In this document: positions 7,793 to 15,710 of the stretch, in pieces
Layout of the letters: the number at the start of each line of letters is the position of its first letter
How positions within the stretch are numbered: the stretch's first letter is position 1
Source of the DNA: Streptomyces sp. Isolate_45
Lineage (GTDB): Bacteria; Actinomycetota; Actinomycetes; Streptomycetales; Streptomycetaceae
Direction of reading: 5' to 3'
Assembly: GCF_024721315.2 (NCBI RefSeq)
Contig: NZ_JANFAK020000042.1
Coordinates: 1-60,175, forward strand
DNA length: 60,175 nucleotides
Made by a program: the position numbers and the translations under genes
Notes under the pieces: model-generated
What the model was told of the DNA's origin: nothing
The model's input: the letters and a program-made list of their open reading frames with translations, nothing else
The model's database searches: none

Positions 7793-8971
7793 ATGGCTGA
7801 GGCTCAGAACATTCCGGCGGGTTCCACCACCGCCGGCGCGATCGCGGTGGCCGCCGAGTCCACCGTCGCCACCCGGATGAGTGCGCCCCCGTCCTTCGAC
7901 GTGGCCGACTTCCCGGTTCCGCACGGCCGCGAGGAGGAGTGGCGGTTCACCCCGCTCGCCCGCCTCAAGGGTCTGCACGACGGCACCGCGGTCGCCAACG
8001 GCACCATGAAGGCCCAGATCGACGCGCCCGAGGGCGTGACGATCGAGTCCGTCGAGCGCGGCGACGCCCGCATCGGCAAGGCCGGCACCCCCGTGGACCG
8101 GATCGCCGCCCAGGCGTTCTCGTCCTTCGCCAAGGCCACGGTCGTCACCGTGCCCAAGGAGGCCGTGCTGACCGAGCCCGTGCGCGTTTCGCTGCACGGC
8201 GAGGGCGGCACCACCTTCGGCCACACCGTCTTCGACGTCCAGGCCTTCGCCGAGGCCGTCATCGTCATCGACCACACCGGTGACGGCGTGCGCGCCGCCA
8301 ACGTCGACTTCCTCGTCGGCGACGGCGCCAAGCTGACCGTCGTGTCGGTCCAGGACTGGGACGACACCGCCGTCCACGTCTCCCAGCACAACGCGCTGGT
8401 CGGCCGCGACGCCACCTTCAAGTCGATCGTGGTCACCTTCGGCGGCGACCTCGTACGCCTGCACCCCCGCGTCACCTACGCGGGCCCCGGCGGCGAGGCC
8501 GAGCTCTTCGGCCTGTACTTCACGGACGCCGGCCAGCACCAGGAGCACCGCCTCCTGGTCGACCACAGCGCCCCGCACTGCAAGTCGCACGTGGTCTACA
8601 AGGGCGCGCTCCAGGGCCAGGACGCCCACGCGGTCTGGATCGGTGACGTGCTCATCGAGAAGACCGCCGAGGGCACCGACACCTACGAGATGAACCGCAA
8701 CCTCGTCCTCACGGACGGCGCGCGCGTCGACTCGGTGCCGAACCTGGAGATCGAGACCGGCGAGATCGTCGGCGCCGGCCACGCCTCCGCGACCGGTCGC
8801 TTCGACGACGAGCAGCTGTTCTACCTCCAGGCCCGAGGCATCCCGGCCGACGAGGCCCGCCGCCTGGTCGTGCGCGGCTTCTTCGCCGAGCTCGTCCAGC
8901 AGATCGGTGTCGACGACATCGAGGAGCGCCTCCTCACCAAGATCGAGACCGAGCTCCAGGGTTCCGTCTGA
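7793..8971 (+). CDS. sufD: Fe-S cluster assembly protein SufD
   Basis: SufD is the SufB paralogue that completes the SufBC2D scaffold and takes part in iron delivery. The product has 392 residues. It carries the SufD C-terminal signature DDEQLFYLQARGIPADEARRLVVRGFFAELV and a histidine in VDHSAPHCKSH that matches the region where E. coli SufD has its cluster-related His. A gap of 62 bases separates it from sufB and contains a purine-rich GGAAGAGAG before the ATG. The stop overlaps the next start as TGATG. Confidence 0.96.
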   Translation: MAEAQNIPAGSTTAGAIAVAAESTVATRMSAPPSFDVADFPVPHGREEEWRFTPLARLKGLHDGTAVANGTMKAQIDAPEGVTIESVERGDARIGKAGTPVDRIAAQAFSSFAKATVVTVPKEAVLTEPVRVSLHGEGGTTFGHTVFDVQAFAEAVIVIDHTGDGVRAANVDFLVGDGAKLTVVSVQDWDDTAVHVSQHNALVGRDATFKSIVVTFGGDLVRLHPRVTYAGPGGEAELFGLYFTDAGQHQEHRLLVDHSAPHCKSHVVYKGALQGQDAHAVWIGDVLIEKTAEGTDTYEMNRNLVLTDGARVDSVPNLEIETGEIVGAGHASATGRFDDEQLFYLQARGIPADEARRLVVRGFFAELVQQIGVDDIEERLLTKIETELQGSV

Positions 8972-9300
8972 TGAATTACGTCAAGGCCTGTGCGCTGAGC
9001 GAGCTGGAGGCGGACACCCCCAAGCGGGTGGAAGTCGACGGCACGCCGGTGTCCATCGTCTCCACCGAGGGCGAGGTGTTCGCGATCAACGACATCTGCT
9101 CGCACGCGAACGTCTCGCTCTCGGAGGGCGAGGTCGAGGACTGCATGATCGAGTGCTGGTTGCACGGGTCGGCCTTCGACCTGCGCACCGGAAAGCCGTC
9201 CGGTCTGCCCGCGACGCGCCCCGTACCCGTATACCCCGTAAAGATCGAAGGGGGCAACGTCCTTGTCGACGTACGCGCCTCCCTCACCCAGGAGTCCTGA
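8971..9300 (+). CDS. Rieske-type [2Fe-2S] ferredoxin of the suf operon
   Basis: A small (109 residues) Rieske protein of the bacterial non-heme iron oxygenase ferredoxin/NirD type. The two ligand motifs are visible as CSH near residues 47-49 and CWLHG near residues 65-69, so a two-His, two-Cys [2Fe-2S] cluster is expected. It overlaps sufD by one base and ends seven bases before sufC. Its place inside the operon is conserved in actinobacteria; it probably gives electrons to cluster assembly or is a first recipient of clusters. No partner oxygenase is encoded nearby, which argues against a catabolic role. Confidence 0.92.
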   Translation: MNYVKACALSELEADTPKRVEVDGTPVSIVSTEGEVFAINDICSHANVSLSEGEVEDCMIECWLHGSAFDLRTGKPSGLPATRPVPVYPVKIEGGNVLVDVRASLTQES

Positions 9301-9307
9301 GGTATCC

Positions 9308-10072
9308 ATGGCAACGCTTGAAATCCACGACCTGCACGTCTCCGTCGAGGCCGAGAACGGCGCCCGCGAGATCCTCAAGGGTGTCGACCTCACGGTCAAG
9401 CAGGGCGAGACGCACGCCATCATGGGCCCCAACGGCTCCGGCAAGTCCACGCTGGCGTACTCGCTGGCCGGTCACCCGAAGTACACCATCACCGGTGGCA
9501 CCGTGACCCTCGACGGCGAAGACGTCCTGGAGATGTCCGTCGACGAGCGCGCCCGCGCCGGCGTCTTCCTCGCCATGCAGTACCCGGTCGAGGTCCCCGG
9601 TGTCTCGGTCTCCAACTTCCTGCGCACCTCCGCCACCGCCATCCGCGGCGAGGCCCCCAAGCTGCGCACCTGGGTGAAGGAGGTCAAGTCCGCGATGGAG
9701 CAGCTCAACATGGACCCGGCCTTCGCCGAGCGCAACGTCAACGAGGGCTTCTCCGGCGGCGAGAAGAAGCGCCACGAGATCCTCCAGCTGGAGCTCCTCA
9801 AGCCGAAGATCGCGATCCTCGACGAGACCGACTCCGGCCTGGACGTCGACGCGCTGCGCATCGTCTCCGAGGGCGTCAACCGGGTTCGTGAGAGCGGCGA
9901 GGTCGGCACCCTGCTGATCACCCACTACACGCGGATCCTGCGCTACATCAAGCCCGACTTCGTCCACGTGTTCGCGAACGGCCGCATCGCCGAGTCCGGC
10001 GGCGCCGAGCTCGCGGACCAGCTGGAAGCCGAGGGCTACGACAAGTACGTGAAGGGTGGCGCGACCGCGTGA
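9308..10072 (+). CDS. sufC: SufC, ATPase of the SufBCD complex
   Basis: This cytosolic ABC-type ATPase of 254 residues drives shape changes in SufB-SufD during cluster assembly; it is not a transporter. It shows Walker A GPNGSGKST near residue 40, the SufC form of the signature FSGGEKKR, Walker B IAILDETDSGLD (with the SufC-specific DETDSGLD in place of DEPTSGLD) and a switch His in LLITHYTRIL. The ATG at 9308 is preferred to an earlier frame-open ATG because the family sequence MATLEIHDLHV begins here and GAGG lies five bases upstream. The stop overlaps the GTG of sufS. Confidence 0.97.
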   Translation: MATLEIHDLHVSVEAENGAREILKGVDLTVKQGETHAIMGPNGSGKSTLAYSLAGHPKYTITGGTVTLDGEDVLEMSVDERARAGVFLAMQYPVEVPGVSVSNFLRTSATAIRGEAPKLRTWVKEVKSAMEQLNMDPAFAERNVNEGFSGGEKKRHEILQLELLKPKIAILDETDSGLDVDALRIVSEGVNRVRESGEVGTLLITHYTRILRYIKPDFVHVFANGRIAESGGAELADQLEAEGYDKYVKGGATA

Positions 10073-11325
10073 CACAGCTGCCTGGCCTCCTCGACATCGA
10101 GGCGATCCGCAAGGACTTCCCCCTGCTGGATCGTGTGGTCCACGACGGGAAGAAGATCGTTTACCTGGACAACGCGGCGACCTCGCAGAAGCCGCGCCAG
10201 GTGCTCGATGCGCTGAACGAGTACTACGAGCAGCACAACGCCAACGTCCACCGCGGCGTGCACGTGCTCGCCGAGGAGGCCACGGCGCTGTACGAGGGCG
10301 CGCGCGACAAGGTCGCCGCCTTCATCAACGCACCGAGCCGCAACGAGGTGATCTTCACCAAGAACGCCTCGGAGTCGCTCAACCTCGTCGCGAACATGCT
10401 CGGCTGGGCCGACGAGCCCTACCGGGTCGATCACGACACCGAGATCGCCATCACGGAGATGGAGCACCACTCCAACATCGTCCCGTGGCAGCTGCTCTCG
10501 CAGCGCACCGGCGCGAAGCTGAAGTGGTTCGGCCTCACCGACGACGGCCGGCTCGACCTGTCCAACATCGAAGAGGTCATCACGGAGAAGACGAAGATCG
10601 TCTCCTTCACGCTGGTCTCCAACATCATGGGCACGGTCAACCCGGTCGACGCGATCGTCCGGCGCGCGCAGGAGGTCGGCGCGCTGGTGCTGATCGACGC
10701 CTCGCAGGCCGCTCCGCACATGCCGCTGGACGTCCAGGCCCTCGGAGCCGACTTCGTCGCCTTCACCGGCCACAAGATGTGCGGCCCGACCGGCATCGGC
10801 GTCCTGTGGGGCCGCCAGGAGCTGCTGGAGGACCTGCCCCCGTTCCTCGGCGGCGGCGAGATGATCGAGACCGTGTCGATGCACTCGTCGACGTACGCCC
10901 CGGCCCCCCACAAGTTCGAGGCCGGTACGCCCCCGATCGCCCAGGCCGTCGGCCTCGGCGCGGCCGTGGACTACCTGACCGCGATCGGCATGGACAAGAT
11001 CGCCGCGCACGAGCACGCGATCACCGAGTACGCGGTCAAGCGCCTCCTGGAGGTGCCCGACCTGCGGATCATCGGCCCGACGACGGCCGAGGACCGCGGC
11101 GCGGCGATCTCCTTCACGCTCGGGGACATCCACCCGCACGACGTCGGCCAGGTGCTCGACGAGCAGGGCATCGCCGTCCGCGTGGGACACCACTGCGCGC
11201 GTCCGGTCTGCCTGCGGTACGGAATTCCCGCGACGACGCGGGCGTCTTTCTACCTGTACTCCTCTCCTGCCGAGGTCGACGCGCTGATCGATGGGCTGGA
11301 GCACGTACGGAACTTCTTCGGATGA
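10069..11325 (+). CDS. sufS: cysteine desulfurase SufS
   Basis: A group II cysteine desulfurase of 418 residues that takes sulfur from L-cysteine using pyridoxal phosphate and hands it on as persulfide. Lys236 in FTGHKMCGP is the PLP Schiff-base lysine, and Cys376 in RVGHHCARP is the persulfide-forming cysteine in the short, ordered loop of group II enzymes. The GTG start overlaps the sufC stop as GTGA. The partner is SufU, encoded 36 bases downstream. Confidence 0.97.
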   Translation: MTQLPGLLDIEAIRKDFPLLDRVVHDGKKIVYLDNAATSQKPRQVLDALNEYYEQHNANVHRGVHVLAEEATALYEGARDKVAAFINAPSRNEVIFTKNASESLNLVANMLGWADEPYRVDHDTEIAITEMEHHSNIVPWQLLSQRTGAKLKWFGLTDDGRLDLSNIEEVITEKTKIVSFTLVSNIMGTVNPVDAIVRRAQEVGALVLIDASQAAPHMPLDVQALGADFVAFTGHKMCGPTGIGVLWGRQELLEDLPPFLGGGEMIETVSMHSSTYAPAPHKFEAGTPPIAQAVGLGAAVDYLTAIGMDKIAAHEHAITEYAVKRLLEVPDLRIIGPTTAEDRGAAISFTLGDIHPHDVGQVLDEQGIAVRVGHHCARPVCLRYGIPATTRASFYLYSSPAEVDALIDGLEHVRNFFG

Positions 11326-11361
11326 CGACGAGTCGGACGACAAGAGGCTGACGAGGACGCT

Positions 11362-11826
11362 GTGAAGCTGGATTCGATGTACCAGGAACTGATCCTGGAC
11401 CACTACAAGCACCCGCACGGGCGTGGCCTGCGCGACGGCGACGCCGAGGTGCACCACGTCAATCCGACGTGCGGGGACGAGATCACGCTGCGCGTGAAGT
11501 ACGACGGGCAGACGCTCACCGACGTCTCCTACGAGGGCCAGGGCTGCTCCATCAGCCAGGCGAGCGCCTCCGTACTGAACGAGCTGCTCGTCGGCAAGGA
11601 GCTGGCGGACGCGCAGAAGATCCAGGCCGTGTTCCTGGAGCTGATGCAGTCCAAGGGCCAGATCGAGCCCGACGAGGCCATGGAGGAGGTGCTGGAGGAC
11701 GCGGTCGCGTTCGTCGGCGTCTCCAAGTATCCGGCGCGCGTGAAATGTGCTCTGCTGAGCTGGATGGCGTGGAAGGACGCGACCGCCCAGGCACTGGGCG
11801 GCGACGCGGAGAGGAAGACGGCATGA
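11362..11826 (+). CDS. sufU: SufU, zinc-dependent sulfurtransferase partner of SufS
   Basis: SufU accepts sulfur from SufS by a zinc-ligand swap and passes it to SufBCD. The 154-residue product has the metal ligands Cys37 and Asp39 (NPTCGDE), Cys62 (GCSIS) and Cys129 (KCALL). The insertion of about 20 residues between Cys62 and Cys129 sets SufU apart from IscU scaffolds, which also have a conserved His here. The start is GTG. The stop overlaps sufT as ATGA. Confidence 0.95.
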   Translation: MKLDSMYQELILDHYKHPHGRGLRDGDAEVHHVNPTCGDEITLRVKYDGQTLTDVSYEGQGCSISQASASVLNELLVGKELADAQKIQAVFLELMQSKGQIEPDEAMEEVLEDAVAFVGVSKYPARVKCALLSWMAWKDATAQALGGDAERKTA

Positions 11827-12167
11827 CCGAGAACGCGACGCCCGAGGCGTCGATCAAGCCGGCCAGCGAGGAAGAGGTCCGCGAGGCCCTCTACGACGTG
11901 GTCGACCCCGAGCTGGGCATCGACGTCGTCAACCTGGGCCTGATCTACGGCATCCACGTCGACGACGCGAACATCGCGACCCTCGACATGACGCTGACCT
12001 CCGCGGCCTGCCCGCTGACCGACGTCATCGAGGACCAGGCGAAGTCGGCGACGGAGGGCATCGTCAACGAGCTCCGCATCAACTGGGTCTGGATGCCCCC
12101 GTGGGGCCCGGACAAGATCACGGACGACGGCCGTGAGCAGCTGCGCGCGCTCGGCTTCAACGTCTGA
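11823..12167 (+). CDS. sufT: SufT, MIP18/DUF59-family Fe-S maturation factor
   Basis: A 114-residue DUF59 protein with the family pattern VREALYDVVDPELGIDVVNLGLIYGI and TLTSAACPLTD, in which the cysteine is conserved. Such proteins help to insert clusters into target proteins in bacteria and are related to eukaryotic CIA2. It is the last gene of the suf operon, overlaps sufU by four bases and is followed by a long hairpin terminator 14 bases after its stop. Confidence 0.93.
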   Translation: MTENATPEASIKPASEEEVREALYDVVDPELGIDVVNLGLIYGIHVDDANIATLDMTLTSAACPLTDVIEDQAKSATEGIVNELRINWVWMPPWGPDKITDDGREQLRALGFNV

Positions 12168-12181
12168 GCGACGGACACCAG

Positions 12182-12215
12182 GAGGGCCCCCGGCACGGTC
12201 GTGCCGGGGGCCCTC
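12182..12215 (+). terminator. suf operon terminator
   Basis: A perfect 15-bp stem, GAGGGCCCCCGGCAC against GTGCCGGGGGCCCTC, has the loop GGTC. It lies just after the sufT stop and ends the suf operon. Confidence 0.9.
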
Positions 12216-12356
12216 GCTGTTCCCGCGCCTGTTCCCGCGCCGGGGCGGGCGGGCTGTTCTCCGGGCGGACAGGCACCGTGCACCGGGAGTTCGCCGCCGT
12301 GGCCGAGCCTTCTCGACGGCCGTCACGCAGTGACGCAGCACACGAGAGGAACACCT

Positions 12357-13772
12357 GTGACCCTTCGCCTCGCACCGGGACGCCGCTTGGGCACCGCCGG
12401 AGCCGCCGGCGCCGCGGCCCTGCTCCTGGCCGGACTCACCGCGCCCGCGTCCGCGCACGCCGCGAGCGGGCCCGCGCGGGACTGGGCCGCCCCGACGATC
12501 GCGCTGTCCGCGACGCACCTGAGCGGCGCGGTGGGCGCCTTCGGCGACCCGGCCGTCACGGTGGACGTGGAGCAGCAGGGCATGCCGGCCGGTTTCCTGC
12601 GGCTGAGGGTCGTCTCCTCCAGCAACCCGGCCGTCGCGCGCGTCGGTGACGTACAGCAGGTGCGCACGCTGGACGGCGACCGCAGGCTCACGGTGACCGC
12701 CCGCGCCCAGGGCTACACCGACCTGACCCTGGAGGTCACCGGCCGCGGCGGGAAGACCGCCACGGCGACCCTCTCCTACGCTGCTTCGGCGCGGACGGAG
12801 AACGCGGCCGGGACCCGCTACCTCACCGGCTCCTCGGACGCCTCCGCCGCGGTGGACGTGGGTGGAGGTCACGTCCTGGTCGCCGACGACGAGTCCAACG
12901 TGATCCGTTTGTACGACCGGTCCCGCTCGGGCGGTCCCGTGAAGACCTGGGACCTCGGCCCGGCCCTGGGCTGGAAGAAGGAGGCCGACATCGAGGGCGC
13001 CGCGCGGGTGGGCGACACCGTCTACTGGACGGGCTCGCTCGGCAACAACAAGGACGGCAAGTACAAGGCCGAACGGAACACCGTCTTCACCACGCGGATC
13101 ACCGGCTCGGGCGCGGCGACCGAGATCTCCTTCCGGGCCGCCTACAAGGGTCTGCGCGAGGACCTGGTCGCCTGGGACGCGGCGAACGGGAACCGCTACG
13201 GCTTCGCCGCCGGGACGGCGGCCGGGGAGGTGCCGAAGCAGATCGACGGCTTCAACGTGGAGGGCATGGAGTTCGCCCCCGGTTCGCAGACCACCGCCTA
13301 CCTGGGCTTCCGGGCCCCGCTGGCCCCGGCCGTACCGGGCGGCAAGGCGCTGGTCGTGCCCGTCACCAACATCGACGAGGTCGTGGCGGACGGGGCCAAG
13401 GCCGTGTTCGGCCGTCCGATCGAGATGGACCTCGGCGGGCTCGCGGTGCGCGACATCCGCAAGAACGCCGCGAACCAGTACCTGATCCTGGCCGGCTCCT
13501 GGGCGGCCGACGACAACTCCGACCCGTACGCCCTCTACCAGTGGGACGGGGTGGCGGGCCACGCCCCGAAGAAGCGCGCGGACCTGCCGACCGGGGACCC
13601 GGGCGGCTGGGAGGCCGTGGTGAACGTCCCCGACCTGCGGGCGCGCGGGGCCCGCGTCCAGCTGATCACCGACAGCGGCTCCGCCGACCTGTACGGCGAC
13701 GGGACCGAGGCCAAGGACCTGGAGCACCCGGAGTGGAAGAAGGCCCGGTCGGCCTGGTTCACCCTGCGCTGA
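12357..13772 (+). CDS. secreted DUF3616-like protein
   Basis: This is a secreted protein of 471 residues. It begins with a Sec signal peptide (Arg-rich start, then AGAAGAAALLLAGLTAPASAHA, cleavage probably after ASA-HA near residue 33). A short Ig-like stretch (about 50-130) is followed by a beta-propeller-like region with DVGGGHVLVADDESNVIRLYDR and DIEGAARVGDTVYWTGSLGN; the latter is the mark of the DUF3616 family, whose function is unknown. The GTG start has GAGAGGA six bases upstream. It stands alone between the suf terminator and the SMR gene. A role in binding or hydrolysing an extracellular substrate is possible but not shown. Confidence 0.8.
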   Translation: MTLRLAPGRRLGTAGAAGAAALLLAGLTAPASAHAASGPARDWAAPTIALSATHLSGAVGAFGDPAVTVDVEQQGMPAGFLRLRVVSSSNPAVARVGDVQQVRTLDGDRRLTVTARAQGYTDLTLEVTGRGGKTATATLSYAASARTENAAGTRYLTGSSDASAAVDVGGGHVLVADDESNVIRLYDRSRSGGPVKTWDLGPALGWKKEADIEGAARVGDTVYWTGSLGNNKDGKYKAERNTVFTTRITGSGAATEISFRAAYKGLREDLVAWDAANGNRYGFAAGTAAGEVPKQIDGFNVEGMEFAPGSQTTAYLGFRAPLAPAVPGGKALVVPVTNIDEVVADGAKAVFGRPIEMDLGGLAVRDIRKNAANQYLILAGSWAADDNSDPYALYQWDGVAGHAPKKRADLPTGDPGGWEAVVNVPDLRARGARVQLITDSGSADLYGDGTEAKDLEHPEWKKARSAWFTLR

Positions 13773-13806
13773 CCCGGCCGGCGGCCACCCGTTCGTGTGT
13801 ACGCAC

Positions 13807-13827
13807 GTACGCATCGATGTGTACTGT
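13807..13827 (+). promoter_or_regulatory. promoter and probable TetR operator of the SMR-tetR pair
   Basis: The near-palindrome GTACGCATCGATGTGTAC (13807-13824; 16 of 18 bases symmetric) overlaps a perfect -10, TACTGT (13822-13827), that lies seven bases before the ATG of the SMR gene. The mRNA is probably leaderless. The TetR regulator encoded second in the operon is the likely ligand, giving self-repression. Confidence 0.6.
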
Positions 13828-13834
13828 TGTACGC

Positions 13835-14158
13835 ATGCCCTACGTACTGCTCGCCGCGGCGATCGCCGCCGAGGTCGCCGGCACCACCGCCATGAAGTAC
13901 AGCGACGGCTTCACCCGACTGTGGCCCTCCCTGGGCACGGTGCTGGGTTACCTCATCGCGTTCACGCTGCTCGCCCAGACGCTGAAGTCCATGTCGGTGG
14001 GAACCGCCTACGCGATCTGGGCGGGCGTCGGCACCGCGGCCATCGCCGCGATCGGCATGGTGTTCATGGGGGAGGCGGCCACCGCCGCGAAGATCGCCGG
14101 GATCGCGCTGATCATCGCCGGCGTGGTCCTGCTGAACCTGGGCGGGGCGGCGCACTGA
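13835..14158 (+). CDS. small multidrug resistance (SMR) efflux protein
   Basis: A 107-residue, four-helix proton-coupled exporter. The first helix has the essential glutamate in AAAIAAEVAGTTAMKYSDGFTRL (Glu13 in the usual position 13-14), and the family motifs YAIWAGVGTA and GEAATAAKIAGIALIIAGVVLLNL follow. These features place it nearer to the QacC/EmrE branch than to the guanidinium exporters, but the branch is not certain. It shares an operon with the TetR regulator, whose start overlaps its stop as TGATG. Confidence 0.92.
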   Translation: MPYVLLAAAIAAEVAGTTAMKYSDGFTRLWPSLGTVLGYLIAFTLLAQTLKSMSVGTAYAIWAGVGTAAIAAIGMVFMGEAATAAKIAGIALIIAGVVLLNLGGAAH

Positions 14159-14691
14159 TGGTCGCCGGGACGCGCCGCTACGACCCGGACCGTCGGCAGC
14201 GGATCATCGACGCCGCGATCCGGGTGGTGGCGGCCAGGGGCATCGCCGGGCTGAGCCACCGCAGCGTCGCCGCGGAGGCGGACGTGCCGCTGGGCTCGAC
14301 GACCTATCACTTCAAGACGCTGGACGACCTGTTGGTCGCCGCCCTGCGGCAGGCGAACGCCGATTTCGTCCTGGTGCCCGACGTGCGGGACGGGGACCTG
14401 GCGGGCGCCCTCGCCCGGCTGCTCGGCGAGCTGTTGGCCGCCGACCGGGGCCGGGTGGAGTTGGAGTACGAGCTCTACCTGGCCGCGCTGCGCCGGCCCG
14501 CGCTGCGGCCGATCGCGGCGCAGTGGTGCGGGGCGGTCGCCGCCGCCCTCGCGCGGCACACCGATCCGGTGACCGCGCGGGCGCTGGTGGCGGTGTTCGA
14601 CGGGATCTGCCTGCAGGTCCTGCTGACGGACGTCCCGTACGACGAGGCGTACGCCCGCGAGGTCCTGTCCCGGGTGCTGGGCGGGGGCTGA
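14158..14691 (+). CDS. TetR-family regulator of the SMR pump
   Basis: A regulator of 177 residues with an N-terminal TetR helix-turn-helix (about 10-58: RIIDAAIRVVAARGIAGLSHRSVAAEADVPLGSTTYHFKTLDDLL) and an all-helical C-terminal ligand domain. The start overlaps the SMR stop. Because it sits in the same operon as the pump, and a palindrome covers the shared promoter, it is probably a drug-responsive self-repressor. Confidence 0.9.
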   Translation: MVAGTRRYDPDRRQRIIDAAIRVVAARGIAGLSHRSVAAEADVPLGSTTYHFKTLDDLLVAALRQANADFVLVPDVRDGDLAGALARLLGELLAADRGRVELEYELYLAALRRPALRPIAAQWCGAVAAALARHTDPVTARALVAVFDGICLQVLLTDVPYDEAYAREVLSRVLGGG

Positions 14692-14739
14692 GGCGGGACC
14701 GCGTCCCGGGCCCCCGGACCGCGCCCCGGGCGGGTGGGC

Positions 14740-15615
14740 TCAGGCGGCCCCGCGGGCCGCCGCCAGGGCCGCCGCCACGCTCGCCTCGATGTCCCGGACC
14801 GGGTAGAACACCTCGCGCACCGTCCGGTCGCGGTCCACCAGCAGCGTCAGCCGCTTGATCCGGGTCACCCCCGCCGCGCGGAACGTCGGCAGCCGCAGCG
14901 CCGTCACCAGGTCGAGTCCCGCGTCCGACAGCAGGGGGAAGCGCAGCCGCTCCTGCTCCGCGAACTCCCGCTGCTCGTCCGGGCGCTGGGTCGAGACGCC
15001 GTGCACGGTGGCGCCGGCCGCGGTGAACTCCGCGAGCTGGTCGCGGAACGTGCACGACTCCAGGGTGCAGCCCCGCGCGCCCGGGATCCCCGCCCAGTCG
15101 GGCGGGTAGGACTCCGACCGGGCGTACGCGCCCGGGAAGCAGTACAGGACGGTGAAGGGCGTGTCCGCGACCGGGTCGCGGAGCTCGCCGAACCGGTCGG
15201 GCAGCAGCAACTCGGGCAGTCGGGTGCCGCGCAGCGCGTGGACCCGTACCGCCTCCTTCGAGAATTCCCCCGCCGTCGCCGTCATCTCTCCCTCTCCCAG
15301 GACCCAGGTGTCACCCCAGTCCTGGAGGGCCACCAGGACGGGCAGCAGCCCCCGTCCGCGCGGGGTCAGCCGGTACTCGTGCCGAACCGGGCGCTCCTGG
15401 TACGGCTCGCGCGTCAGCACCCCGGCCTCGACCAGCATCTTCAGCCGCTCGGTGAGCACCTTGCGGGACATGCCGAGTTCGCGCTGGAGCTCGTCGAAGC
15501 GGTGCAGGCCGCGCGCGGTGTCGCGCACGATCAGCAGCGTCCACCAGTCGCCCACGACGTCGAGGGCCTGGGCGATGGAACAGTCCGCGTCGCCGAGGTG
15601 CGTGCGCTGGGCCAT
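14740..15615 (-). CDS. HxlR-type regulator fused to a PrxQ-like peroxiredoxin
   Basis: Two domains are joined in 291 residues. Residues 1-100 form an HxlR winged helix, starting with DADCSIAQALDVVGDWWTLLIVRD, in which Cys12 matches the N-terminal redox cysteine of HxlR sensors such as HypR and QorR. Residues about 128-290 are a thioredoxin-fold AhpC/TSA domain of the PrxQ/BCP kind, with Cys183 and Cys188 in GCTLESC at the sites of the peroxidatic and resolving cysteines. The conserved Thr three residues before the peroxidatic Cys is Ala here, and Cys159 is extra. The protein may therefore sense rather than detoxify peroxide. GGAG lies six bases before the ATG. It faces the MFS gene across a palindromic operator. 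Confidence 0.88.
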   Translation of the reverse strand: MAQRTHLGDADCSIAQALDVVGDWWTLLIVRDTARGLHRFDELQRELGMSRKVLTERLKMLVEAGVLTREPYQERPVRHEYRLTPRGRGLLPVLVALQDWGDTWVLGEGEMTATAGEFSKEAVRVHALRGTRLPELLLPDRFGELRDPVADTPFTVLYCFPGAYARSESYPPDWAGIPGARGCTLESCTFRDQLAEFTAAGATVHGVSTQRPDEQREFAEQERLRFPLLSDAGLDLVTALRLPTFRAAGVTRIKRLTLLVDRDRTVREVFYPVRDIEASVAAALAAARGAA

Positions 15616-15663
15616 GGGTACTCCTTCGTCCGTTGACCCCAGGCTGTCATGCTGACATAGTCC

Positions 15664-15678
15664 GTTCCTAAAAGGAAC
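15664..15678. promoter_or_regulatory. palindromic operator between the HxlR-Prx and MFS genes
   Basis: GTTCCTAAAAGGAAC is a perfect inverted repeat with arms GTTCCT and AGGAAC and a 3-base centre. It lies midway in the 95-base divergent gap, 48 bases from the regulator start and 32 from the MFS start. Its length and symmetry fit a dimeric winged-helix protein, so the HxlR-Prx protein is the likely binder. Confidence 0.6.
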
Positions 15679-15710
15679 TCACTCATGACGGGGAATGCTG
15701 GGGGTGCGGT

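Noticed and set aside
11529..13814. A 761-residue minus-strand frame across sufU, sufT and the DUF3616-like gene
   Set aside because: It crosses three well-supported plus-strand features and a terminator, and lacks protein-like composition.
14695..14707. GGGAC-CGC-GTCCC as a terminator between tetR and the HxlR-Prx gene
   Set aside because: Only five base pairs in very GC-rich DNA; such stems arise by chance.
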